A DNA stretch of 64,000 nucleotides from Nageia nagi (taxonomy: Eukaryota > Pinophyta). The notes below the pieces were generated by a model. It worked only from the letters and a program-made list of their open reading frames with translations. It was not told where the DNA came from and ran no database searches. Positions 31,990 to 43,715 of the stretch are shown piece by piece. Location: assembly GCA_050084985.1 (NCBI GenBank), contig JBITNC010000001.1, forward strand, positions 7,440,001 through 7,504,000, in the 5' to 3' direction. Every line of letters begins with the position of its first letter. Positions within the stretch are counted from its first letter, which is position 1. A program made the translations under genes and the position numbers.

Positions 31990-34790
31990 TCTAATATAGG
32001 ATAGAGGATACTCTTGCTCCTACTAATATCTACCTCAAGCCCTTTTAGTTCCAACAAACATATTTCAACATGATCCCTAAGATGAATCAAGTCCTTGATT
32101 TCTTGGGACCTCTATTCCCAAAAGTTTACCTTTATGATTAATAAGAAATCCTTATCCACTTTGTACTTTCTCATGCTTTGTTGTAATTGAGCTATGTTGG
32201 CATTTATACCATCAATAATTGAATCTCTTGATACAAATTCTACCATCCTTATGGCTATTTCTACATCTTTTTTAGAAATAATGGCATCCTTTTGTTCATG
32301 CTATCAATAGTACGAGTGGAAGCCAAACTTGCTCTTAAAATAGCTATATCGTTATCGATAGCTTTCAACTTGATACTTTGAGTAACCAACTACTTGTTTA
32401 TCACTTCATAAGCCTTTTGAAGCTTGTTATACTTGGCTTCCAACTTGGTCAACTTTTATATATTCAAGTCCATTGTAGTTTACAATAGCTCATTCTTGTT
32501 GCTCCAAAGAATGCTTCTCATATCTATTTTCACTCAGGTGTTCATGGAAGTTAAATCACTCTACCCTTCCTTGAGATCTTGGGCTATAGCCATCTCTAGC
32601 CCTTTATTTTTTGAATCTATAAAAGTTTGGAGCTTTACTAGATTATTCAGCATTGGGATTTTCTTTAATTACCTTTGCATCCACTCTTCTTGGTTTCTCT
32701 TCATTTGTTGGTACTATTACATTATACCATCCATGGACACCTATTGCTTGGATATAGTGATTAATAAAGAATTGGTAGTCAAATCCTAGGAAAGGGAGGG
32801 CAAAAGTTATTTTATTGATGTTACAAGATTGGCTTGGCTGGAACCTAGGCCACTGCTACTAATGGGATTTACTAGGAATGATGGTGGTGATGATGGTGGG
32901 GGCAATGATGGTATATTGATGATGTTAGTGAGAGGAGTAATAGGGGAAATCAATGTGGAAGGGGTAGGATTATGCCATTGGAAAGGTAGTAGTATCACTA
33001 AAATTGGTTGTGTGGTGGGTGTTAGAGAAGTCATCATAACTATAGAAAGAGGGGCTTGAGTAGCAATGGGTGAGACAACTTGAACAAAAATTGGTATGAT
33101 AGGGTTTATAGCAAAGGTATCTAAAAGAGAAGTAGGAGGAGAAAAAAAAACCATACCTATTGGAAGCAATGTCTTCCTCTTCATTTTAGGTGAAAATGGG
33201 GCCTTTTGAGCTTTCCTCTTCACCATATACACTTATCACCCTTTTTATGTCTCATGTATAGCTTTGAAGGTAGCCTCTCTAACCTCTTCTTTAGCCTACT
33301 CTTCTTGGCTAATCCTTTGGGCTTCTAGCTGATCTTGTTCTTCTTCTTCATCATCACTTTTAGGATACTCTTCAATAGGGTCATATAAAGGGTGTTCCAT
33401 CTTCCACATATCTTTGAACACATCATCAAGGTTAGACTTAAGGGAAGTGAATTTATTCCCTAATTCAATTCAATATTGGTTAAATGCAATAATTTTCTCT
33501 TCATTCCACTTCATCCCTCTCAATCTAGCCAAAGATTTTATGGGAATTGAATCAATCATTGGATTAAAAGCTACCTTCTTTTCATAAAAACTCATCCATC
33601 ATGGTAGCAAATATTTAGCAATCAAAGACATAGGCATTGGTCTATTCTTCTCTCCCAGATTTCTCTAATAGTCTAGCTCTAGTTTGGCTTTCACTTTGAA
33701 GCTAGGAGGATTGGGTTGATTTTTCAACCTTTTACCAAACACATTCAATATCATATAACCTATATTAATTGATCCTTTTCAACTTCAAATTGATTAGCTT
33801 CTCCTTTAGTTGGTCACCATAAATTCTAATGAATGTTCCTTCTTTAGCAAGGAACCAATCTCTAGTCTCACCATGAGGCATCTAAAGATATAATTTTGAT
33901 GCTTTTGAAAGCCTTGGAATTTTAGGAGCAAATAGACTTATGGTTAGAACTAAGAAGTTTTTCATAAAGCTATAGTAATTGGTTGATGACCTTACTTCCT
34001 CAATCCATTTATCCATAGACTTGAGGGATCCATCTCCTTCATGCTTAATTAAGATCAATTTTTTTAAGAGTCCCAAATTTTGATAAATTAACAACCAAAT
34101 AATATATGATGCATATGCAAAGTGAGATTCTTGATCAAATTCTTCTAACTATTTTGAAATCCTATTTGAAATAGCAATATCCAATCATAAATGGTGGGAG
34201 TATTTGGGTGAGAGATCTAGTAGACTATTGTGAGCTTTGCTAGTGAGATATATTTATGTGACTTTTCCCCCATTACTATTGACAACATAGATATTAACAA
34301 TTGTAAATGTGAGGAGAAACTAGATAACAACACTTCAAAATTTGAAACTTCTAAGAAATTTACAACACCATCCACATTCCTATTTAAACAAGAAAGGATG
34401 TTCATCCTCATATTTGAGATTGGTCTTATGTCCTAATTTATCAAGATAGGGGAAGAGAATAGGTCAGGTGTATTAAAAGTGCTAGCTAAAGATGTGGGGT
34501 CTAGGCTAAGAATTACCCTCCCTTGTAAGTTTCTTAGAATCCTCATTATAGGATCAAACCTCCCTTTGATTAGCTCTATCAACTTTGATATTGGAAAACA
34601 TATATGGGAAATAAAATACATGAGCCTTGACCCCATTAGTGTGTGAGTGATATGATTAAATCCAAAAATAGGACACTTACCTTCTTTGGTGCCCTTTGGA
34701 TTCTTATTTTGAGTCATTATTTCAGTGTCCCATAGCAACTCCATTGAATCTACAACCCTTTTAACTACCCTTCCTAGAGTTGGCACCATA
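31990..34790 (-). pseudogene. Element F extra 3' coding region after integrase
   Basis: A long coding remnant downstream of integrase, same strand. It opens with MVPTLGRVVKRVVDSMELLW (34790), continues FGFNHITHTLMGSRLMYFIS and ISKLIELIKGRFDPIMRILR, then a middle block (ARLRGMKWNEEKIIAFNQYW, DDVFKDMWKMEHPLYDPIEE) followed by an acidic stretch, a Pro/Ser/Thr-rich block (32807-33232) and a C-terminal coiled coil (KLEAKYNKLQKAYEVINK, KLKAIDNDIAILRASLAST). The length is about 900 codons with many stops. The position matches the env-like or additional open reading frames of some plant Gypsy groups, but I see no clear signal peptide or membrane anchor and do not recognise the family. Element H has a comparable region. 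Confidence 0.6.
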
Positions 34791-35189
34791 TTCCTTTTAG
34801 ATTATGCTTCCAAGTATGCTTTGCTTCAACTTAATGATTCTAAATTATGCTATGCATTTCTTAGCTTTGTTGAAGACTAAGAATTCAGATAACTGCTACT
34901 CTTTGAAAGATTTGGAGTTTGTATGTTTTTAAATGTGCTACCTTCACTACTTTTATTCTTAAATTCCCATGCCTCACATTTGTTTTTTCAATCATGCAAT
35001 ATAACTACTACATCATTTTCATTAATAATTGATTTGATGCTCCCAAGCATTTCTTAAGAACTCTAATTCTAATGATGCTAAAAATGCCCTAACTCATTAA
35101 TATTATCATTGAACAAAAATGTATTGCTACTTTGAAAATTAAATGCAAAACACATCATATTTACAATATTTACAAGGGTAGTAAATTCT
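34791..35189 (-). other. Element F spacer between integrase and extra region
   Basis: About 400 bp without a readable frame on the minus strand. Confidence 0.4.
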
Positions 35190-36420
35190 CTTTTAAAAGC
35201 ATTCTCCTACCCATGTAGGCTTGTAATATTTCAAATGCTACCCATTTACTAAAATTGGTAGCTTCCACCCATTCAATTTGGGTATTTCAAAAGCATTTCT
35301 CCCAATGCCTTTGGCTATGATGTATGGTCCTAACCATAAAGACTTGAACTTCTTATGCTTTATGGGTTTGGCTCTCTCTTTGTCCCATTTTAAAATAAGG
35401 TCTTCTTCTTTGAAGATATTTGTAGAAGCTTTTCAGGTATCAAACCACTTATTTACAACTTTATTTCTATTTTGTAAATCTAGATACACCTTATTTTAGG
35501 CTTATTCTAGATGCAATAGTTCATTCATCTATACTTGAAGTGGTTCAAATTCTTCACCATATTCTTGAAGTATTGTCAAAGTAGGAAGCTCTATATAACT
35601 TGGTAGTAAAGCCCTTTTTCCATATACCAACACATATGGACTAGTCTTAATAACTAACTTTATAGTGATTCTATCTACCCATAATGCCCAATTCAGCTTC
35701 TCATGCCAGGTCCAAGGATTATCCTCTATAGTTCTCTTAAGGATCCTTAACAAATTCTTATTTATCAATTTAGCCAGCCCATTACCCTATGGATAGTAAT
35801 TTGAGGAAGTCTTCTAGTAGATCCTATATCTCATAGAAAAATTGGTGATATTTGTCCCTATAAATTCCAACCCATTATCAAAAATGATTATTTGAGGGAT
35901 TCCATACCTATTAATTAGCTTTTTAATGAATTTAAGAATAGTTTGCTAATTTTTCTCTTTCATAGCTTCCATTTCAACACATCTGTAAAATAATTGATGG
36001 TGATGAGAATGAATTTATGTTTGGTTAAGGAATTTGGATTCAAAATTCTAATAAAATCTAATCCCCACTATTGGAAAGGTTTTTCCACCTGAATTGGTTC
36101 TAATGGTAAAGCTACCTTACTCTTCCTACCTACAAACCTTTTGACATTTCTCACAACTTTGAACCTTCATAAAAGCATCTTTGAACATAGTGGGCTGGTA
36201 ATAACTTGCTTGAATTATTTTACTCATCATTGTATAACCAAAATAATGACCTTTGGATACCCTATAATGAAATTCTTTGATCAATTTTGTTATCTTGAAT
36301 GAAGGTATACACCTCAATAATACTCCATCATGATTTCTTCTATAAAGCACTTGGTCAATTTTTGTATAATTTTGGTCATGGATTTTAAATCTTCTCCTTT
36401 GTGATATATTCAAATTCATG
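35190..36420 (-). pseudogene. pol: Element F integrase
   Basis: Minus-strand Gypsy integrase. The zinc domain at 36126-36419 has LIKEFHYRVSKGHYFGYTMM (HxxxH-type) and SCEKCQKVC (CxxC). The catalytic core lies at 35780-36120 in decayed form. The C-terminal part is clear: KRTIEDNPWTWHEKLNWALW, YVLVYGKRALLP (35529-35768), then LKWDKERAKPIKHKKFKSLW and NAFEIPKLNGWKLPILVNG (35200-35420), the conserved tail of this group. It would insert the DNA copy in the nucleus; stops make it inactive. Confidence 0.8.
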
Positions 36421-36499
36421 GGGAGATTACCAAATTTGAAATACCTATTTAACTAGTTCATCTAGTCATTTTCTTCCATACCTAGTTCCTCATCTAGAA

Positions 36500-37710
36500 T
36501 TACTTATTAGTGAAATACACACTATCTTTTCTTTCTACAACATCTATGGCTAATTGCTCATAAAGGGCCTTTCCCTTGATGAGTTTAGTAGGTTTGATTT
36601 CCACATCATATATTAAAATTTTAGAAATCAATCTAGGTCTTCCCTCCCTAATTTTTCCTTGCATTATATAAGATCTAACATTTGGATGTATAGTTAAGAC
36701 TAGGAATCTACTTTGACCTATATAATGTTTCAACTTTCCCAAAGATTTTAGTATTGCTAGGACCCATTTTTCGATGAAAGTGTACTTCTCCTCACATTTA
36801 TTCATAGTTTGACTAAAAAAGGCAATAGAACATTCCTCATTCTTTTCAAATTTTTATGATAGGATGGTTGCGATGCTTGAATTAGAGCCATACACATAAA
36901 AAATGAACTCTTTGCTAAAATTTGGGTTCCTTAAGATAGGTACCCTAGTTATTGCAAACTTGATTCTTTGAAATGCTTTTTTTCCTTATTTAGTCTATTC
37001 AAAAACAACATTTTTCTTTAACATGAGAGTAATAGGATTGATAATTCTTGAAAAAACCTAAATTAATCTTCTTACAAAGTTAATCTATCCTAGAAAAGAT
37101 TTTAAAGCCTTTTTGTTCAAAGGGAGAGATAATTTGTTTATTTCTTCTACCCTAGCTGGATTGATAGCCCAACCTTATTTTGAAATGATATGTCTAAGAA
37201 GCTTTCTCTCATCTACTACAAAAATATACTTCTTATATTTAAGGAAATTCCATACCTTCTACATTTGATAAAAGCTTTGTTTAGATGTTGCACATGGGAA
37301 CTCCTATCATGAGAGAAAATAGTGATACCATCCAAGTATACTAGCACACGTTTATTTACCATTTCTACAAAAGCATAGTCCATAGCTCTTTGTAAGTTTG
37401 CTCCTACATTTGATAATCTAAAAGGCATTCTTTGGAAAGCAAACATTCCCCATCTAGTTGTAAAAGCCATTTTGAATTGATCTTCATTTTTTACCCAAAC
37501 TTAGTTATACCCTAAAAAACCATGTAGTAATGAGAATATTTTCACTCTAACCATAGTATTTAATATTTGTTCCATAGGTAGTAGAGGATAATGATATTTT
37601 AATGAGACTCTATTTAAACCTCTAAAATCCACACACAATCAAATCTCTTCATTTTTCTTTCTAATTGGGACTAATTTTGGCACCCATGTAGAATGTTTAA
37701 TAGGATATAT
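36500..37710 (-). pseudogene. pol: Element F reverse transcriptase and first-type RNase H
   Basis: RT on the minus strand: LCVDFRGLNRVSLKYHYPLL (about 37640-37580), KMAFTTRWGMFAFQRMPFRL, and the active-site box read as VLVYLDGITIFS near 37310-37345, where the family has YLDD; the second Asp is Gly. RNase H follows at 36500-36900 with KCEEKYTFIEKWVLAILKSL and the connection KILIYDVEIKPTKLIKGKAL. Order and spacing are those of Gypsy RT-RNase H. Confidence 0.82.
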
Positions 37711-38176
37711 GTTACCAGCTTTATACAATTTTAGAACTTCTTATTTCATCACCACTTCAATATTGGGGTTTATTGGCCTTTGCTTATATCTAATAGGCTT
37801 GGCATCTTCAATCAATTCTATCATATGCTAAATTACAAATTTATCAAAAACCTTTAGATCATCATATGACCAAGCAATTATATTAGTAAAAACTCTACAC
37901 AATTGAATAATCTCTTTGATTTGATTGAGGTTGTTACATATGCCAATTTTTAAATTTTTTTTTTGAAATAATTTTATACTCCTTATGATTATTAGGGTTT
38001 ATAATTATACCCTTTCTTCTTACCTAGTCATTTCTATCAAACAACCCTTCAAATGGAATCAAATCTCTAGGAATTATATTATTGTTCCATTGGATTATAT
38101 CTTGTTTTTGAAATATGTTAGCATCTTCTTCTCTTAACACATGACACATAGATTGCTGTAGAAAAAATTGATTGAT

Positions 38177-38690
38177 TTAAGCCTTATCTCTAAAAACTTG
38201 CCAAAAGGAATTATTATCCAAAATAGAAGGTCTAAAGATAAGTTGAACCCCTTTTTTTCGGAACCATTCATTGGTGGGATCAAAATTGGCTCCCATTTGA
38301 GCTAGTGCATCAGCTTCTTGGTTCAACCTCCTTGGAATAGATTGTATGTGCAAAGCTTCAAAATTTTCAAATAGATCCCATAATATATTCTTGTAATACT
38401 TTAAATAATGATGTTTAATAGAGCACTTGCTTGTGACTTGGTTTATAATTAACTCTGAGTCTTCTTTAATTTTCACATAGCGGATTTGCATTTTAATTAC
38501 TTACTGTAGGCCAAGGCAAAGGGCTTCATACTCAACTACATTATTGGTGCACATCCATGTGAGCTTGTAGGAGAATTTATTAATTTTTCCCATTGTATCA
38601 ATTAAGACAATCCTAGTACCTGATCCATTTCTAGATATGGCTCCATCAAAGAACATTTCCTAAACTTCACCTCTTCTAAACTCTTCATTA
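38177..38690 (-). pseudogene. Element F second RNase H, upstream of RT
   Basis: A plant-type RNase HI domain. On the minus strand it reads EMFFDGAISRNGSGTRIVLI (catalytic Asp in FFDGA), NNVVEYEALCLGL (catalytic Glu in EYEAL), KEDSELIINQVTSKCSIKHH (catalytic Asp in the DSEL motif), and IPRRLNQEADALAQMGANFD (the C-terminal NxxADALA motif). It lies between protease (39000-39450) and RT (up to 37710) in the direction of transcription. In Tat/Ogre-type Gypsy elements the second RNase H is usually placed after the first RNase H. One stop near 38505 and a frame change near 38650 interrupt it; the catalytic residues remain. Confidence 0.8.
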
Positions 38691-38999
38691 GTGAGATTTG
38701 GGATGAAAGGCTTCAATTCCATCAAATAATAATTCCCAAAATCCATGTCATAAATGGTACTAAGCATATTAATAGGCATGGGATCTTTGGTTTTCAATCA
38801 TTCCAACAACTACTCACTCTCTTCCAACTCACTTAGGATTGCATTAATCTCCTTCTTTTCTACATGAACATTAGAAATGTTTTCATTATCCAACCTTACT
38901 CTCTTTCTCCATATGGAATTAAATAATGAGTGTAATCCATTCTAAATAACCCCTTATTTGCACTATGAACTCCCTAGGTAGACATAACCTAAAAAGAGG

Positions 39000-39450
39000 T
39001 GGAAGTTCAACTACTATAATTTCCTAAGTGATAACCATAGAAGGACACTTATGTATCTTTAGAACTATTTCCTTGATAACCCTAATAATTTTAACTAGGG
39101 TTGAGTCTAAATACAACATTCTTATGGATGTTCTAGTGAGAGGTAGCCTCATTACATCACATACTACTTTAGGTATGATGGTAGTGGATACTCTAGAATC
39201 AACTAGACAGTTATGTAGCACATACCCATCGACCTCTAAATTCATATAAAAAGATGGTGGTTTATTTTTTCCCATTCTTGGATATTTGGATGTCTCAAAT
39301 AAATTCAACACCTTATCCATTCCTTCATTTAATGTAGTAAGGGATGGCCTTAGTAAATCGATTTGCCTAGGAATTTTTAAGGCATCAAATAAAGATATCT
39401 TTGAAGGGGTTCTCTTTAATTCTTTCACAATATTGAAATCATGAACGAAT
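39000..39450 (-). pseudogene. pol: Element F protease
   Basis: Retropepsin on the minus strand, open for 134 codons (39024-39428). An N-terminal linker KELKRTPSKISLFDALKIP precedes NKPPSFYMNLEVDGYVLHNC and the active-site segment LVDSRVSTTIIPK, where DSG/A is changed to DSR. The tail continues LPPLFRLCLPREF beyond the first stop, a motif also seen in element H. Confidence 0.75.
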
Positions 39451-39509
39451 AGAGGCTTACCATATTTGTCAATAAACCTTTGTTGAAACTGCTAAGTATC
39501 ATCCCTCCT

Positions 39510-41190
39510 CTAATGCTTTGTGAGCAAGGGAAATCTTAACTTCCAAACCATCTGATCATTGACTTCATCAACTCTAGGCATTTGTCTAGCTTCTAGAACT
39601 AAAAATTTATGAGATGCAACTTCTTTTGGAAGCATCATGTTTGCAGAACTAGGAGCTATACTAGGCTTCTTGGAGGTTAATAAATCATGGCCTTTTGGAT
39701 ATTCAACTCTTTTATATGGTATATTTGATACATGAGGCCTCTTTGGAGACCTTATTTCTATAGCAAAAATACCTACATCAATTGGGGCAAAATTCATCAA
39801 ATTTACATTTCAACTCATATCATCAGCTATGCCAAGTGGAGGAATTCCTCCATTTTTAAATAAGTAATCCTAATATTTATATATAGGGTGAGAAGTTTGT
39901 TCATGAGCATCATTACAAGCTAAACATAAGCCTACTATCTATCTAGAAGAAGAAGCTTGATCTGTATCCTCTACTAACACATGTTGATTTTGAGCTTTTT
40001 CTACAACTAGATATGGGAATCTCTTGGCATTATTTTGTCTACTCAAGAGAGTGATCTAATTTTTGATGTTCCTACATAAAGCTTTCAATTCTTGTATCTC
40101 ACTTTAAGAGGAAGCTACTTAATTTATCCCTAACTGATGTGGGGTTGGTAGAGCTAAAGGAGGTCTTAGGGTAGGAAAGGCTAATGGAAATTCTTGAACC
40201 AGTGCAGGAATACTAGCTAGAGGTAGGGCCATACAAATTGGTAAGGGTCTTATTGCCTAGTTTTATGGTAATATTGGAAAGTATGGCATTGGCATGTGAC
40301 TAGGTAGTTTTACTACCAAAATGAGACAAGATTTAACAAAAATTGCTTGTCTATAGACCTTTGAAAGAGTGGTTACTTTGAAATTTTGAATTTACAAAGA
40401 GAGATCAGGGGGAAAGGATCCCAAACAATACATCAAATCTTGAGATTCTTAGGGCCTAACTAATATTGGAACCCTTTTCCAGGATTTTTAGAACTTAATA
40501 TTAAAATCTAGAATATTCTTCTATTCATGTCTTCTAATAGAGGTGAGCTAAGTTAGTAAGGAGAAGGGGTCTCCTACTTCATTAAATTCTAGAATGAAAG
40601 GCTCTACCAATTGAGCCTAGGAAGTTATAGATCTATTAGCAAGGCTTCTATACCAATCAAGGACCCTACCCTTAAAAGATTGTGCTAGCAATCTTACCAT
40701 GACATCTTCATGCTAAATATTATGGATCTTAGCCAAATTAGCTACATCCACATAGTGTTCATAAGCTATCTTCTCCATGGTGGTGTCAAACTTAGGTAGA
40801 GTTTTAAAGACATTTCTTGGGATATCATGCAATGCGGCTAGAGCCAAAGGTACCCCATTGTCCCATGTAGGATAGATATTTGGAGAAATATTAGCCATGT
40901 TAGGAGGAGTAATCCCAATATAAAGGTCAAATGGTACTATTTTCAATAGAGATTCTAAAGTGTTGATACTACCCAAAGATCTAGACTTGATTAGGGTATT
41001 TCTTCTGGGAGTACCAAGTTCTTTAAAATCTAAGACCTCTTTAGCTATTTTGGATTTTGATCTTATCCACATATACTTTATTAGCAACTAAAGAATTTAG
41101 GTTTAGGAAGTAGCAATGATAAATATAAAATTTTTTTTGGTACATACCATCAATACTACTTCTAGCAAAGTCACCAATGAAATTTTTTGG
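39510..41190 (-). pseudogene. gag: Element F gag
   Basis: Minus-strand Gypsy Gag. It includes MANISPNIYPTWDNGVPLAL, IPRNVFKTLPKFDTTMEKIA and YEHYVDVANLAKIHNI (40713-41087), then beyond a stop HEDVMVRLLAQSFKGRVLDW and YRSLANRSITS, the Gag core. A Pro-rich segment follows near 40150-40300. The remaining part to 39510 (APIDVGIFAIEIRSPKRP, SIAPSSANMMLPKEVASH) leads into protease. The first Met of the family cannot be fixed. Confidence 0.75.
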
Positions 41191-41212
41191 GTCCCACCAA
41201 GCATGCCAAAAA
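41191..41212 (-). other. Element F candidate primer-binding region
   Basis: On the minus strand TTTGGCATGCTTGGTGGGAC, shortly after the 5' LTR. H has a related CATGCTTGATTGGACTT at 61056-61072. Which tRNA is used is unclear. Confidence 0.4.
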
Positions 41213-41219
41213 GATATAC

Positions 41220-42792
41220 TATTGATGGAATTGAGTAATATGTATGCTCTTAGAAAATTTAATCAAAGTATATCATGAACAAGCTAACATAGTAACCTGC
41301 TCTTAGGAGTAAGCTAGTTCCTTTTCCATTAGATGTAGATGAAAAGAGCAAATAACAAGAAAGAAATAAAAGAGGGTAGAGTGCAAGAAATAAAACAAAA
41401 GGGATAGGGAGCAAGAGTAAAGAATAGGGGCAAATCATTAGTTTAGCGTAGGCTTTTACATAGCATGAAACCTTGGCAAGAATCTAGTGTAGTAGCCATA
41501 GTGTAAGCTTTCATTCTCTAAATTATTCTTCAGCTTAACTCTTCCATATAAGTAGACATAGTTCTACCAACAACCCATTGTTATCATTCAAAAAATATCC
41601 ATTGCTTGCCATTATATAACCAAATTAAGAATAATGATGCCAAGTGTTGGATAAGAAAGGTTAAGATGGCATTGTATAACTAATAGAACAAAAGGTATTT
41701 AAAAATAAATACAAGGGGAAATACTAGGGATTTTGACCCCTTTTCTCTATCTTCAACTAAATTTATACTAGGCTAGAGTAGTTATAGAATGATTGAAACA
41801 AAATAGTTACCAAATGGTCCAAAGATTCTAACCTTATTTGAATAAATAGGTAACTATATCTACCACATGGCATTTTATTTCTAAAATTTGAAAGGTCCTA
41901 GCAGCTATTTGAAACTATATTACAATTGCTAAAGGTTTTTTAATTAACCATGATGATTTTGGAGTTCCTTCATATTTTAGTGGTTATTTCAAATCCTTCT
42001 TGGTCTTCAACACACATTCTAGAGTTCTTTGGTGAAGTTTTTCTTGGGTGGAGATTCCTTTTGTTACATCTGACATCATTAATCTCTAGATTATGTTATT
42101 GAATGTTCTTTTATTTTTTATTGACATCACTTCCTTTTTGCACCTTTGTAAGGTGAAGTAACTTCAAAGGAACTTAGTCTTACTCATGATGTCATCCTTC
42201 TTTGAATTCATTCTTTTGGCCAAAATGGGTTTTGCTTTACTTTGCTAATGTTACATTCTTTCATGCTTTGGAACATCTAACTTAGCTACCATGGAACTTT
42301 TAGTATTACTTGCTAACATCACTACTCCTAGAGTTTGGTTTTAGATGAGCCTCTACATCTACTAACATCATTTCCTTTATGTCTCAAAACACTTAGCCAT
42401 CATGGAACTTTTAGCATTACCTACTAACATCACTACTCCTAGGGTTTGATGTTAGATGAGCCTCTACTTTGTTGACATCACTACTCTTAGGGTTTGATTT
42501 TAGATGAGCCTCTACTCTATTGACATCACTTCCTTTTATATCCTAGAACACCTAACTTAGCTACCATGAAACTATTCGCATTACCTACCGACATCATTAC
42601 TCCTAGAGTTTGATTTTAAATGAAAATAATACTTTCCTATACTTTACTAACATCATGTCTAGAAATTGCTATAATTAGTGCATTTTCTCATCAAAACTAT
42701 TTGAAAGCTTGCTGAAACACTCTTCTTTTATACAAATAAGAAAAATATGCATCAAGAAGCCACTAGGGTGTTAGGCTATGTATGCATATACA
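41220..42792 (-). repeat. Element F 5' LTR
   Basis: About 1.57 kb. The ~115-bp tandem units have anchors at 42301, 42412 and 42575. Unlike the other LTR it has an extra 48-bp duplication (AGGGTTTGAT at 42441 and 42489). TGACRTCA-type octamers lie at 42122, 42187, 42473 and 42521. Confidence 0.82.
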
Positions 42793-42797
42793 CTTAG

Positions 42798-42990
42798 TAA
42801 ATGTGTCTCCCTTAGTAAAATTAATCTTTAATATATTCTCATCATAAGTCAAAGATACCCAATTCTTCCCTTTGGTTTTTTCCTCTTTGAGCTTCCTTTC
42901 TAACTCCTTGACCTTCTACTTGTGTTGTTTTGCTAATTTTTTCATATGTTCCATATCTGATTTTCCATATAAATCATTCTATCTTTATCA
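42798..42990 (-). pseudogene. Unidentified coiled-coil coding remnant, 5' part
   Basis: Minus-strand, about 60 codons with one stop: DMEHMKKLAKQHK, then KVKELERKLKEEKTKGKNW and VSLTYDENILKINFTKGD, ending at the F insertion. It continues in frame at 29808. Highly charged with heptad spacing. Not recognised. Confidence 0.5.
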
Positions 42991-42992
42991 AT

Positions 42993-43587
42993 TTTTCTAA
43001 AGTTATATTTATTGATATGGATTATGAAGGTGGTTGCATCTTTGGGCCTCTTTTTTGAGAAACTTAAACTAATTCAAATAAACTCAAATGGTGCTAAAAT
43101 ACAATAACAATGATATATAATTGAATAGGAACAACTCAAATAATGTAAGGAACAATATTACAGAGTATGAACTTTAGATATGAAGCTTCATCAATACTAC
43201 AATAGTGAAAGTTTCAAAGAGAAGTGAAACTACATCAACACACTACACACTAATAATCAAAATAACTAAATTACTAATAATCTAACCTAATAACTGATGC
43301 CTAGAAGTAATACACATGTTGTATGCTTTAGTACAAGCTATAATACAATGTAAAAAATGCATAAGAACTCAAATAAGTGCCTCAAGATTGAGAGTTACAA
43401 TGCACTACAAATTTGGGTATAATTGATGGGGTGTAGATCAGTTGGATAGGTCTAATTGATTATTTGAGGATCAATTAACATTTGGGAGCTAGTTGGCTAG
43501 ATGGCTAGCTAGTCTGTAGGGTACTAGATAGTTAGTGAACTCTATAAGCATGAGAATTTCCTTAGGATATGTGCTAAGTTTCCAACA
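42993..43587 (-). repeat. Copia LTR fragment
   Basis: On the minus strand TGTTGGAAACTTAGC starts at 43587, directly after a polypurine-like AAGGAGGAGAA. The other end was not found, and the matching 5' LTR is not in the window. Confidence 0.5.
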
Positions 43588-43715
43588 TTCTCCTCCTTGA
43601 TACAAAGGGGATCACTATGGAGTCTTTGTGCATCATATACTGAGCCTTGAAAACACCTTTAGTAAAGATATCAATTATATTGATCTTGATGTTGTTGTAT
43701 ACACCTAAAAATGAA
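43588..43715 (-). pseudogene. pol: Copia pol C-terminal tail
   Basis: Minus-strand reading NIKINIIDIFTKGVFKAQYM then MHKDSIVIPFVSRRRM. The DIFTKG motif marks the end of Copia pol (usually VADIFTKxL). It ends at the polypurine tract. The rest of this element is absent, replaced on the right by element G, so G or a deletion truncated it. Confidence 0.65.

Larger units (their letters stand above)
29809..42792 (-). mobile_element. Gypsy element F with two RNase H domains
   Basis: About 13 kb on the minus strand, LTRs at 29809-31377 and 41220-42792 (TG to CA). Target duplication CCTAG (29804-29808) versus CTTAG (42793-42797), one mismatch. Minus-strand order: LTR, primer-binding site, gag, protease, RNase H, RT, RNase H, integrase, extra 3' region, LTR. 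The LTRs differ at many positions, so it is old, and it splits a coiled-coil coding remnant. Confidence 0.85.

Noticed and set aside
32424-32789. Plus-strand 121-codon hydrophobic frame
   Set aside because: Antisense to the coiled-coil part of the extra region of element F.
33121-33232. Possible host gene with a nuclear localisation-like basic segment (KRKAQKAPFSPKMKRK)
   Set aside because: It lies inside the extra region of element F on the same strand, with stops on both sides.
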